Below the pieces are notes generated by a model. The model had not been told where the DNA came from. It ran no database searches and was given only the letters and a program-made list of their open reading frames with translations. A program made the translations under genes and the position numbers. Source: Caballeronia insecticola (lineage in GTDB: Bacteria > Pseudomonadota > Gammaproteobacteria > Burkholderiales > Burkholderiaceae). From it: a stretch of DNA of 64,000 nucleotides. The stretch is taken from positions 186,001 to 250,000 of the forward strand of contig NC_021289.1 in the NCBI RefSeq assembly GCF_000402035.1, in the 5' to 3' direction. Shown here in pieces: positions 8,988 to 16,276 of the stretch; within the stretch, counting starts at the first letter, position 1, and each line of letters starts with the position of its first letter.

Positions 8988-11372
8988 TCAGATGCTTCCT
9001 TCGGCGCGTTGCGCGCGTTCTTGCGGTGAGAGGCGCGCGTTATCGGTAGCCATTGCGCGCTCGCGTTCCAGATTGCGTTCGAGTTGCGATTTCGCGGCCG
9101 CGTATTGCTTCGGCCACGCGATATCGAAGTAGCCGATCTTCGCGGCTTCGGTGAGTGTCCACGAAGGATTCGCGAGATGCGGGCGCGCCACCGCGCACAG
9201 ATCGGCACGTCCCGCCGCGATGATGCTGTTCACGTGATCCGCTTCCGATATCGCACCGACGGCTATCGTCGCGATGCCCGCCTCGTTGCGGATGCGATCG
9301 GCGAAGGGCGTCTGAAACATGCGGCCAAAGACGGGCTTCTCGTCCTTGCTGACCTGCCCCGAAGACACGTCGATCATGTCCGCACCAGCCGCCTTGAATG
9401 CGCGTGCGATGTCCACTGCATCGTCGGGCGTGGTGCCGCCATCGACCCAGTCGTGAGCGGAGATGCGTACTGAGATCGGCTTGTCCTGCGGCCATACCGC
9501 GCGTATCGACTTGAAGATGCGCAGCGGATAGCGCAGGCGGTTTTCGAGCGAGCCGCCGTATTCATCGCGGCGACGATTCGTGAGCGGCGAAAGAAAGCTC
9601 GATAGAAAATAGCCGTGTGCGCAATGCAACTCCAGCCAATCGAAGCCCGCGGCCGCAGCCATTTCAGTAGCGCGCACGAATTGCGCTTCGATCTCGCGCA
9701 GATCGTCATGCGATGCTTCGCGCGACCACTGACTCACGTCGCGCAGATACTGCTGCGGCGATGCGGACACGAGCGGCCAGTTGCCATCGGCAAGCGGTTG
9801 GTCGATGCCTTCCCAGCTCACGCGCGTCGAAGCCTTCGCGCCCGCGTGGCCGAGCTGCATGCCGATCTTCGCATCCGATTGCGCGTGCACGAAATCGACG
9901 ATGCGCTTCCACGCATGCAGATGCTCCGGCGCATACATGCCCGGGCAGCCCGGGGTGATGCGCGCTTGCGGCGACACGCAGGTCATCTCGGTCATTACGA
10001 GCGCGGCGCCGCCCATGGCGCGCGCGCCGAGATGCATGAGGTGATAATCGCCCGCGATGCCATCGACGGCGGAGTATTGCGCCATCGGCGAGACGACAAC
10101 GCGGTTCTTCAGCGTGACGCCACGCAGCGTGAAGGGCGTGAACATCGGCGGAACGGAGCGCGTTTTATCGGCGCGTTCGAGTCCCGCGCGACCGGCGAGC
10201 CAGTCTTCGAACGATGCGAGATAACGCGCATCACGCTCGCGCAGGTTTTCATGCGAGATTCGCTGCGAGCGCGTGAGCAATGAATACGCGAATTGCTCCG
10301 GCTCGAACGATGCGTAACGGTCCACATGTTCAAACCATTCCGTCGAGTTGCGCGCCGCGTTCTGAATGCGCAGCACGTCGACGCTGCGCACGCGCGTGTA
10401 GTGATCGAGCGCGCCTTCGAGGTCGCCGTCCTGTTTCGCGAATGCGGTATCGATGCTGTTCGCGAGTTCGATCGCATCTTCGAGGGCGAGCTTCGTGCCG
10501 GAGCCGATCGAGAAATGCGCGGTGTGCGCGGCATCGCCCATCAGGACGACGGGCGTGCGCTTGCCGTTTTCGTCGCTTCTCCAATGCACCCATTCGCGAT
10601 TCACGACGCGCGGAAAGCGGATCCATTGAGACGAGCCGCGCAAATGCGTGGCGTTCGAGATCAGCGCATGACCATCTAAATACTTCGCGAAAAGCCGCTC
10701 GCAAAACGCGATGCTTTCTTCCTTGCTCATGTCGCCCAAGCCCGCGGCACGCCACACGCGCTCCGGCGCTTCGACGATGAACGTCGATGTGTTGTCGTCG
10801 AAGCGATACGCATGCGCCTGAAACCAGCCCCATTCGGTTTGTTCGAAGGCAAACGTGAATGCGTCGAAGCATTTGTTCGTGCCGAGCCACACGAAGCGGC
10901 ATTCGCGAAGATCGATATCGGGCTGATACGTGGACGCGTATTTCTGCCGGACCGCGCTGTTGAGACCGTCGCTCGCGATGATCAGATCGGCATCGTAGTC
11001 ATCGTCGTTCGTGACTTGCGTTTCGAAGACGAGCTTCACGCCGAGTTCTTCGCAACGCGCTTGAAGGATATTCAGCAGACGTTTGCGGCCGATGCCGCAG
11101 AAGCCGTGCCCCGACGAGCGAATCGTGCGTCCGTTGATGTGGACCTCGATATCGTCCCAGTGATTGAAGGCGTCGAGGATGGCGCCGGCGCTTTCGGGAT
11201 CGGCGGCGCGCAGGTTGCCCAGCGTCTGATCGGAGAAGACGACGCCCCAGCCGAAGGTGTCATAAGGACGATTGCGCTCGACGATGGTGATGTCATACGC
11301 GGGATGGCGGCGCTTCATCAACAAGCCGAAATAGAGGCCCGCGGGGCCGCCGCCGATACAGACGATGCGCAT
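8988..11372 (-). CDS. abmA: Bifunctional 2-aminobenzoyl-CoA monooxygenase/reductase
   Basis: This 794-residue flavoprotein joins two enzymes. Residues 1-390 are an aromatic-ring monooxygenase with the FAD motif [20 protein letters not shown], and with [20 protein letters not shown] near 290-310. Residues 410-780 are an Old Yellow Enzyme-type reductase ([22 protein letters not shown], then [24 protein letters not shown]). This fusion is the hallmark of 2-aminobenzoyl-CoA monooxygenase/reductase, which hydroxylates and then reduces the ring of 2-aminobenzoyl-CoA. Salicylyl-CoA 5-hydroxylase has only the first half, so the second half argues for aminobenzoate. It is the first gene of the operon, with a short leader and GGAG before the ATG at 11372. 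Confidence 0.92.
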   Translation of the reverse strand: MRIVCIGGGPAGLYFGLLMKRRHPAYDITIVERNRPYDTFGWGVVFSDQTLGNLRAADPESAGAILDAFNHWDDIEVHINGRTIRSSGHGFCGIGRKRLLNILQARCEELGVKLVFETQVTNDDDYDADLIIASDGLNSAVRQKYASTYQPDIDLRECRFVWLGTNKCFDAFTFAFEQTEWGWFQAHAYRFDDNTSTFIVEAPERVWRAAGLGDMSKEESIAFCERLFAKYLDGHALISNATHLRGSSQWIRFPRVVNREWVHWRSDENGKRTPVVLMGDAAHTAHFSIGSGTKLALEDAIELANSIDTAFAKQDGDLEGALDHYTRVRSVDVLRIQNAARNSTEWFEHVDRYASFEPEQFAYSLLTRSQRISHENLRERDARYLASFEDWLAGRAGLERADKTRSVPPMFTPFTLRGVTLKNRVVVSPMAQYSAVDGIAGDYHLMHLGARAMGGAALVMTEMTCVSPQARITPGCPGMYAPEHLHAWKRIVDFVHAQSDAKIGMQLGHAGAKASTRVSWEGIDQPLADGNWPLVSASPQQYLRDVSQWSREASHDDLREIEAQFVRATEMAAAAGFDWLELHCAHGYFLSSFLSPLTNRRRDEYGGSLENRLRYPLRIFKSIRAVWPQDKPISVRISAHDWVDGGTTPDDAVDIARAFKAAGADMIDVSSGQVSKDEKPVFGRMFQTPFADRIRNEAGIATIAVGAISEADHVNSIIAAGRADLCAVARPHLANPSWTLTEAAKIGYFDIAWPKQYAAAKSQLERNLERERAMATDNARLSPQERAQRAEGSI

Positions 11373-11405
11373 GTTTGCTTCTCCGACTTGTGTGCCCGAA
11401 TCGAT

Positions 11406-11434
11406 AATTTAGGTTTAGATAGTTTAGATGTCAA
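11406..11434 (-). promoter_or_regulatory. Sigma-70 promoter of the 2-aminobenzoate operon with direct repeats
   Basis: On the minus strand TTGACA (11429-11434) is followed after exactly 17 bases by TAAATT (11406-11411). Transcription would start near 11399, giving a leader of about 27 bases before the ATG at 11372. On the plus strand the spacer holds GTTTAGATA and GTTTAGATG back to back (11413-11430), plus a third TTTAG at 11408. These repeats fall where a repressor would block RNA polymerase and may be the MarR target, although MarR sites are usually inverted repeats. Confidence 0.7.
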
Positions 11435-11634
11435 GTAAAAAGCGTGATCGTCCAAGGTATGAAAACCTATACGATCGTTTTGTCGACGCGAGCCTGTTCG
11501 AGCGTTAAATTACAGGCGTTTGAGCCACGCGGCGTGATGCGTGTGTGACGCTCGTTTTACGCAGACCGGCGAAAAGAACGGCCATTCGCCGCAGTCCTGG
11601 ATTCGCAACCGAACGCAATCGTGAGGAGCTCGAC

Positions 11635-12267
11635 ATGAGCCTTGGGCAGAGGTCGAATACGGTGGACATGAAGCTCGAAGTTGTCGTCATACCCGTCTCG
11701 GACGTTGATCGCGCGAAGCGGTTTTATGCAGACCTGGGCTGGCGGCTCGATGTGGATATCGCGAAAGACGATCAGTTTCGCGTCGTGCATTTCACGCCGC
11801 CGGGGTCGCAATGCTCGATTCTGTTCGGCCGTGGCGTGACCACGGAAAAGCCGGGCTCGGTGCAGGGACTGCATCTCATCGTGTCCGATCTGGATGCGGC
11901 GCATGCTGATCTCGTCGAGCGTGGCGTGCGCGTGAGCGAGATCTTTCACGATGTCGGCGGGCTGTTTCATCATGCCGGCGAAGAAGGACGCGTGAGCGGC
12001 CCGCATCCGGCGCGCAGCACCTACGGTTCGTTCGCTTCGTTCAGCGATCCGGACGGCAACGGCTGGGTCTTTCAGGAAGTGACCGCGCGGCTTCCCGGAC
12101 GCGTGGATACGTATGCGTCGTTTGCATCATCGAAGGAACTGGCGGGCGCATTGCGCCGCGCTGCGGCCGCGCACGGCGAGCATGAAAAGCAGACCGGTCA
12201 GCATGACGAGAACTGGCCCGATTGGTATGCCGAGTTTATTGTGCGTGAGCAGACTGGTGGCAAATAG
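11635..12267 (+). CDS. VOC-family (glyoxalase/bleomycin-resistance-like) protein
   Basis: The 210-residue protein contains one vicinal-oxygen-chelate unit: VVVIPVSDVDRAKRFYADLGW begins the fold and FSDPDGNGWVFQEVT ends it, with a metal-ligand-like Glu. Residues beyond about 150 form a tail (GEHEKQTGQHDENWPDWYAEF) that I do not recognise. VOC proteins include lyases, dioxygenases and antibiotic-binding proteins, so no reaction can be assigned. I chose the ATG at 11635 because GAGGAG lies seven bases upstream. It is divergent from the anthranilate operon, shares that intergenic region with it, and converges on the next gene with an 11-bp gap. Confidence 0.82.
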   Translation: MSLGQRSNTVDMKLEVVVIPVSDVDRAKRFYADLGWRLDVDIAKDDQFRVVHFTPPGSQCSILFGRGVTTEKPGSVQGLHLIVSDLDAAHADLVERGVRVSEIFHDVGGLFHHAGEEGRVSGPHPARSTYGSFASFSDPDGNGWVFQEVTARLPGRVDTYASFASSKELAGALRRAAAAHGEHEKQTGQHDENWPDWYAEFIVREQTGGK

Positions 12268-12278
12268 CGAAAGAGCAC

Positions 12279-13997
12279 TCACCCAGCCTCAGCCATCAAA
12301 TACGCATGAATCTGCGCAACCACGGCCGCGCCTTCACCGACCGCAGACGCAACGCGCTTGATCGACCCCGACCGAACATCGCCGATCGCGAAGATGCCCG
12401 CAACGCTCGTCTGCAAGGACATCGTGCGCACGTCCGCGCGCGGATGATCCGCGCCCGTCAGCACGAAGCCCTTGTTATCGAGCGCGACGCCGCATGTCCG
12501 CAGCCAGCCCGCATTCGGCTGCGCGCCGATGAACACGAACAGATGATGCGTCGCCACGCCGCCGCTTTCGCCATCCGCGCCGCGATAGTGAACGCGTTCG
12601 AGCCGCGCCGCACCTTCGAGCGCCGTCAGGTTCGTGTTCGCATGCACCGTGACGTTCGGCAGCCCTTCGATCCGCTCGATCAGATAATGCGACATGCTGT
12701 GCCTGAGGCTCGCGCCGCGAATGCACAGATGAACATGCTCGGCATGCGACGCTAAAAACACCACCGCCTGTCCCGCCGAGTTGCCGCCGCCCACCAGCAG
12801 CACCGGCTCCTTGCGGCATAGGCGCGCTTCGATCGGCGTCGCCCAGTAATAGACGCCCGTGCCTTCGAAGCGCGCGAGGCCGTCGATGTCCGGTCGCCGA
12901 TACTCCGCGCCAGTCGCAATCACCACCGTGCGCGCGGTGATGCGTCGACCATCCGTCATCTCGATGACCGGTTGCGCCTCGTTGCAGTACAACGCTCGCG
13001 CTTCGCACGGAATGCCGATATGCGCGCCGAACTTCTGCGCCTGCACGAAGGCGCGGCCCGCAAGCGCATGGCCGGTGATGCCGGTCGGAAAGCCGAGATA
13101 GTTTTCAATTCGCGAACTGCTGCCCGCCTGTCCGCCCGGCGCGCGGCAGTCGAGCGCCGCGACCGACAATCCCTCGGACGCCGCATACACCGCAGTCGCC
13201 AGTCCGGCCGGACCCGCGCCGACGATCGCCACGTCGTACACATAAGCGGGATCGAAATCGGGAATCAGCCCGAGGCACGATGCGAGTTGCCCTTCGTCCG
13301 GATTGCGCAGCACGGTGCCGTTCGGACAGAGCGCGAGCGGAAAGTCGTCGGGCTGCGGCGTGAGGCGCTCAAGCACCGCGAGCGCTTCGGGATTTTGTTC
13401 GGCATCGAGCACGGCGCACGGAAAGACGTTGCGTCGCAGGAAAGTCTGCAAAGCGAGCAGACGCGCGTCGCCCGATCCTCCGACCAGCACCACGCCCTGT
13501 CCGCGTTCGAACACGAGCACGCGCCGCAGAATGAGCGCGCGCATGATTTTCTCGCCGAGATCGGCCTCGCCGATCATCACCGCGCGCAACGCATCGGGGC
13601 GCAGCAGGAGCGCATCGACGTCTTCGATGACATGCGCATCCACGACCGCCGGCTTGCTGGAAAGCTGCGTGACATCGGAGGTGAATTCGCCGCGCTGTGT
13701 GTACGTGTGGATGACCTGCTCGTGCCCGAGCGCATCGCGGCTCACAATGCGCACTTTGCCCGCCAGCAGCACGAACACGCCCGGACACACACTGCCCGCG
13801 CGATACAGCAGCGCGCCTTTCTCGTGACGGCAGGGCTCGCCGAAGCGCCGCAGCCGATCGACTTCGGCCGCCGTGAGCACGGGAAACATCTGCTGATGCC
13901 GCGGATATTCGGGCACGCCTGATTCTTCGAGCGCAGCATCGCCGATGACGGGTTCTGCCGCGCTCGCGCGAGGATCATGCTCGGGCTGCGTCGTCAT
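12279..13997 (-). CDS. Cyclic-nucleotide-binding-domain / thioredoxin reductase-like FAD oxidoreductase
   Basis: This 572-residue protein has an N-terminal CRP-type cNMP-binding domain (about 30-155, with LLYRAGSVCPGVFVLLAGKVRIV). A short thioredoxin/glutaredoxin-like segment follows (about 160-245). The rest is a two-domain FAD/NAD(P)H module (about 253-572) with VAIVGAGPAGLATAVYAASEG, LLVGGGNSAGQAVVFLA and the C-terminal GIFAIGDVRSGS. The CxxC redox pair of thioredoxin reductase is missing; the site reads YYWATPIEARLCRKEP. It is therefore unlikely to reduce thioredoxin. The ATG at 13997 follows GGAGGA. It may be a nucleotide- or redox-gated NAD(P)H oxidoreductase, function unknown. Confidence 0.83.
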   Translation of the reverse strand: MTTQPEHDPRASAAEPVIGDAALEESGVPEYPRHQQMFPVLTAAEVDRLRRFGEPCRHEKGALLYRAGSVCPGVFVLLAGKVRIVSRDALGHEQVIHTYTQRGEFTSDVTQLSSKPAVVDAHVIEDVDALLLRPDALRAVMIGEADLGEKIMRALILRRVLVFERGQGVVLVGGSGDARLLALQTFLRRNVFPCAVLDAEQNPEALAVLERLTPQPDDFPLALCPNGTVLRNPDEGQLASCLGLIPDFDPAYVYDVAIVGAGPAGLATAVYAASEGLSVAALDCRAPGGQAGSSSRIENYLGFPTGITGHALAGRAFVQAQKFGAHIGIPCEARALYCNEAQPVIEMTDGRRITARTVVIATGAEYRRPDIDGLARFEGTGVYYWATPIEARLCRKEPVLLVGGGNSAGQAVVFLASHAEHVHLCIRGASLRHSMSHYLIERIEGLPNVTVHANTNLTALEGAARLERVHYRGADGESGGVATHHLFVFIGAQPNAGWLRTCGVALDNKGFVLTGADHPRADVRTMSLQTSVAGIFAIGDVRSGSIKRVASAVGEGAAVVAQIHAYLMAEAG

Positions 13998-14215
13998 CGA
14001 GGGTGTCCTCCGACGATGGATCGGAACCGGATGCGGTGAAATTTCCCATGATAGGCGCGCCGGAAGGGAAATGTAAGGCGAGGGCGTTCGCGGACCAAAC
14101 TGCAGGCGCGAGCCAATGCTTTTATCGCTCGCGGCGGTCGCCCGCGCCATCAGACGATGGTTTCGCGAACCATGCAATCGTATGGCGGCGGATTGCCGGC
14201 TGTCGAACAAAGGCG

Positions 14216-14244
14216 TTGACATCATCCAAATACACGCCTATAAC
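14216..14244 (+). promoter_or_regulatory. Sigma-70 promoter of the CopG-type regulator gene
   Basis: TTGACA at 14216-14221 and TATAAC at 14239-14244 are separated by exactly 17 bases, a near-consensus promoter. Transcription would start around 14250, about 30 bases before the ATG at 14281. The palindrome at 14243-14260 begins inside the -10 element and covers the predicted start. Confidence 0.8.
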
Positions 14245-14260
14245 CATCCATATGGATGGT
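14243..14260. promoter_or_regulatory. Perfect 18-bp palindrome, probable autoregulatory operator
   Basis: The sequence ACCATCCATATGGATGGT is a perfect inverted repeat of two nine-base arms. It overlaps the last two bases of the -10 box and the predicted transcription start of the downstream ribbon-helix-helix regulator. Proteins of that family bind short palindromes as dimers or tetramers, so autorepression is the natural reading. Confidence 0.75.
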
Positions 14261-14280
14261 GAGAGGATGATCTTAATTTC

Positions 14281-14706
14281 ATGACAAAAGAAACGGCAGT
14301 CGAGCCCGCCCGCTCCCGAGGCGGCGAGACGGAGAAAATCACGATCAATATCGGCCCGGTGGATCTGGGCCAGATCGACCTGCTCGTGGAAGAAGGTTTT
14401 TATTCGAACCGTACGGATCTGATCCGCACGGCGATCCGAAACCAGTTGTCGGTTCACGCGGTGGTCGTCAAGGAGACGGTCACGCGGCGCGAACTGGTGC
14501 TGGGCCTCCAGTATTTTTCGAAGCGCGATCTCGAAGCGGTGCGCGCGGCAAACGAACGGCTCAATATCCAGGTACTTGGATTGGCCAGCATCGCCGCCGA
14601 CGTCACGCCCGAACTCGCCCTGGCAACAATCGACTCGATTCTGGTGCGCGGTGCGCTGCACGCATCGGCGGCTGTGAAAGCTGCCCTCGCGGATCGCATT
14701 CGCTAG
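14281..14706 (+). CDS. CopG-family ribbon-helix-helix transcriptional regulator
   Basis: The 141-residue protein carries a ribbon-helix-helix DNA-binding domain near its start: a beta strand KITINIGPVDLGQIDLL, then helices through EGFYSNRTDLIRTAIRNQL. The remaining 90 residues are an unrecognised helical region that may aid oligomerisation. It begins after GAGAGGA, somewhat distant from the ATG. The strong promoter and perfect palindrome just upstream suggest it represses itself. The esterase gene follows 48 bp downstream on the same strand and is probably co-transcribed, so a role in controlling esterase or polyhydroxybutyrate turnover is plausible but unproven. Confidence 0.85.
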   Translation: MTKETAVEPARSRGGETEKITINIGPVDLGQIDLLVEEGFYSNRTDLIRTAIRNQLSVHAVVVKETVTRRELVLGLQYFSKRDLEAVRAANERLNIQVLGLASIAADVTPELALATIDSILVRGALHASAAVKAALADRIR

Positions 14707-14754
14707 CGCCGGAATGACCTTACGGACTCACGTCCGACCAAAACGGAATGAACA

Positions 14755-15837
14755 ATGAAACTCAATGATGGTTTTCTGGATTCGATGAAAGAAGCGTTCG
14801 CGCGCTTTCGCGAACACGACGCAACGGGCGCCACGGATGTCATTCAGCGCGCGTTGCGTGGCGGCTCGCCCGCGGCGGAACCCGCGCAGGAAGCATCGCG
14901 GCCCGAGCAATCGATTTCGGCGCGTCTCGCCGATGTCCTCCAACGCTTCAGCCATGCGCGACCGGAACAGACCGCGCACGACGTCGAAGACCGTGGGCAT
15001 TTCAGCACGCGCAGCTATGCGAACGCCGCCGGCCAGCGCGATTACAAGCTCTATGTGCCGAGCGGGTATGACAGCGAGCCGTTGCCGCTCATCGTCATGT
15101 TGCACGGTTGCACGCAGGACGCCGACGACTTCGCGGCAGGCACGCAGATGAACGCGCTCGCCGAAGAGCACAACTGCATCGTCGTGTATCCCGTTCAGCC
15201 GCAGCATGCGAATACGTCGAAATGCTGGAACTGGTTCAAGACGACCGATCAGGCGCGCGACGGGGGCGAGCCGTCGCTGATCGCGGGCATCACGCGCGAG
15301 GTGATCGAGAGCCATTGTGTGGACACGAAGCGCGTGTATATCGCGGGATTGTCGGCGGGTGGGGCGATGGCGGCGATCATGGCGCAGCGCTATCCCGATC
15401 TCTACGCGGCAGCCGGCGTCCATTCCGGTCTGCCGGCCGGTTCCGCACACGATCTGCCGTCCGCGCTCGCCGCCATGCGTGGCGGAAAGAGTCCGACGCC
15501 CGCACGCGCGACGGAAAAGCCCCGCTGCCCGCTCATCGTGTTTCATGGCGATGCCGATGCGACCGTGCACTATTCCAACGCCCGCGAACTCATGCGTGCC
15601 TATGGCGAGGACATGACCGCGCGCGATCAGCCGTCCGCAGGGCTTGCCGGTGCGCGCAAATACACCGTGCGGCAAACGACATCGCCCGATGGCGTGATCG
15701 CCGAACTATGGACCGTGCATGGCGCACCGCATGCGTGGTCCGGCGGCAGCACGCGCGGCTCTTTTACCGATCCCGCCGGGCCGAACGCCAGTGCGGAAAT
15801 GCTGCGCTTCTTCCTCGCGCATCCTCAGCGTCATTGA
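14755..15837 (+). CDS. PHB depolymerase family (LpqC/PhaZ-like) alpha/beta-hydrolase esterase
   Basis: The 360-residue enzyme has an esterase/PHB-depolymerase domain from about residue 80 to the end. The nucleophile is the Ser of IAGLSAGGAMAAIMA, the acid is probably the Asp of FHGDADATVH, and the base is the His of HGAPHAWSGG; PLIVMLHGCTQDADDFA forms the oxyanion region. No clear signal peptide is present, so it may act inside the cell or be exported another way. The first 80 residues are polar and helical. It could hydrolyse polyhydroxybutyrate oligomers or other esters. Context ties it to the CopG-type regulator just upstream. Confidence 0.85.
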   Translation: MKLNDGFLDSMKEAFARFREHDATGATDVIQRALRGGSPAAEPAQEASRPEQSISARLADVLQRFSHARPEQTAHDVEDRGHFSTRSYANAAGQRDYKLYVPSGYDSEPLPLIVMLHGCTQDADDFAAGTQMNALAEEHNCIVVYPVQPQHANTSKCWNWFKTTDQARDGGEPSLIAGITREVIESHCVDTKRVYIAGLSAGGAMAAIMAQRYPDLYAAAGVHSGLPAGSAHDLPSALAAMRGGKSPTPARATEKPRCPLIVFHGDADATVHYSNARELMRAYGEDMTARDQPSAGLAGARKYTVRQTTSPDGVIAELWTVHGAPHAWSGGSTRGSFTDPAGPNASAEMLRFFLAHPQRH

Positions 15838-16276
15838 TCTCGCTTCGACGTAAGCGCTCTACTTGAGCGCTTCCACATTGACCGTCCGATAGGAGATCGG
15901 ACGATCCATCGTATGCGTCGTCGATGCAGCGGAGCGGCATGCGACGACGAAACCATCATGCCGAGAACGGTCATCGACATCGCGAATGTTCGAAGCCCAA
16001 AAATGCGTTCTCGTTCATAGGAAAGCCCGAGGCTGCGCCAGTCTACGACGCGCCTCGCATACGCGCCGAACACGCCTCGTGTTCACGGTAAGCGCGACAT
16101 TCATTGCATCGCACTCGACATGTGCGAACGCTCAATCGTCATACGCATGCAGAAACGAGGCCAACGGATCCGCCATATCCTAGTCATCGTCCGACCATTT
16201 ATTTCTGCGGAAATGTTCGCGGACAATATTCGCGAGAGCATCAGGCCTGGCCCCATCCAACAACGGAGTTCCGCAG
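15838..16276. other. 439-bp stretch with no intact gene
   Basis: Between the esterase and the beta-propeller lipoprotein I see no intact reading frame with a credible start and codon use. The left half holds a possible gene remnant on the minus strand (15859-15980). The right half (about 16080-16276) shows no clear promoter consensus. A GGAG lies nine bases before the lipoprotein ATG. Confidence 0.5.
15859..15980 (-). pseudogene. Possible remnant of a secreted alpha/beta-hydrolase gene (5' end only)
   Basis: On the minus strand an ATG at 15980 opens a short signal-peptide-like stretch (MSMTVLGMMVSSSHAAPLH). After a frame change, the sequence reads DRPISYRTVNVEALK and stops at 15859. That second motif resembles the start of secreted alpha/beta hydrolases (ISYRTV-V-GL-IFYREAG). 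The two pieces lie in different frames and nothing like the catalytic domain follows. I read it as a decayed 5' fragment. The evidence is short and could be chance. Confidence 0.3.
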
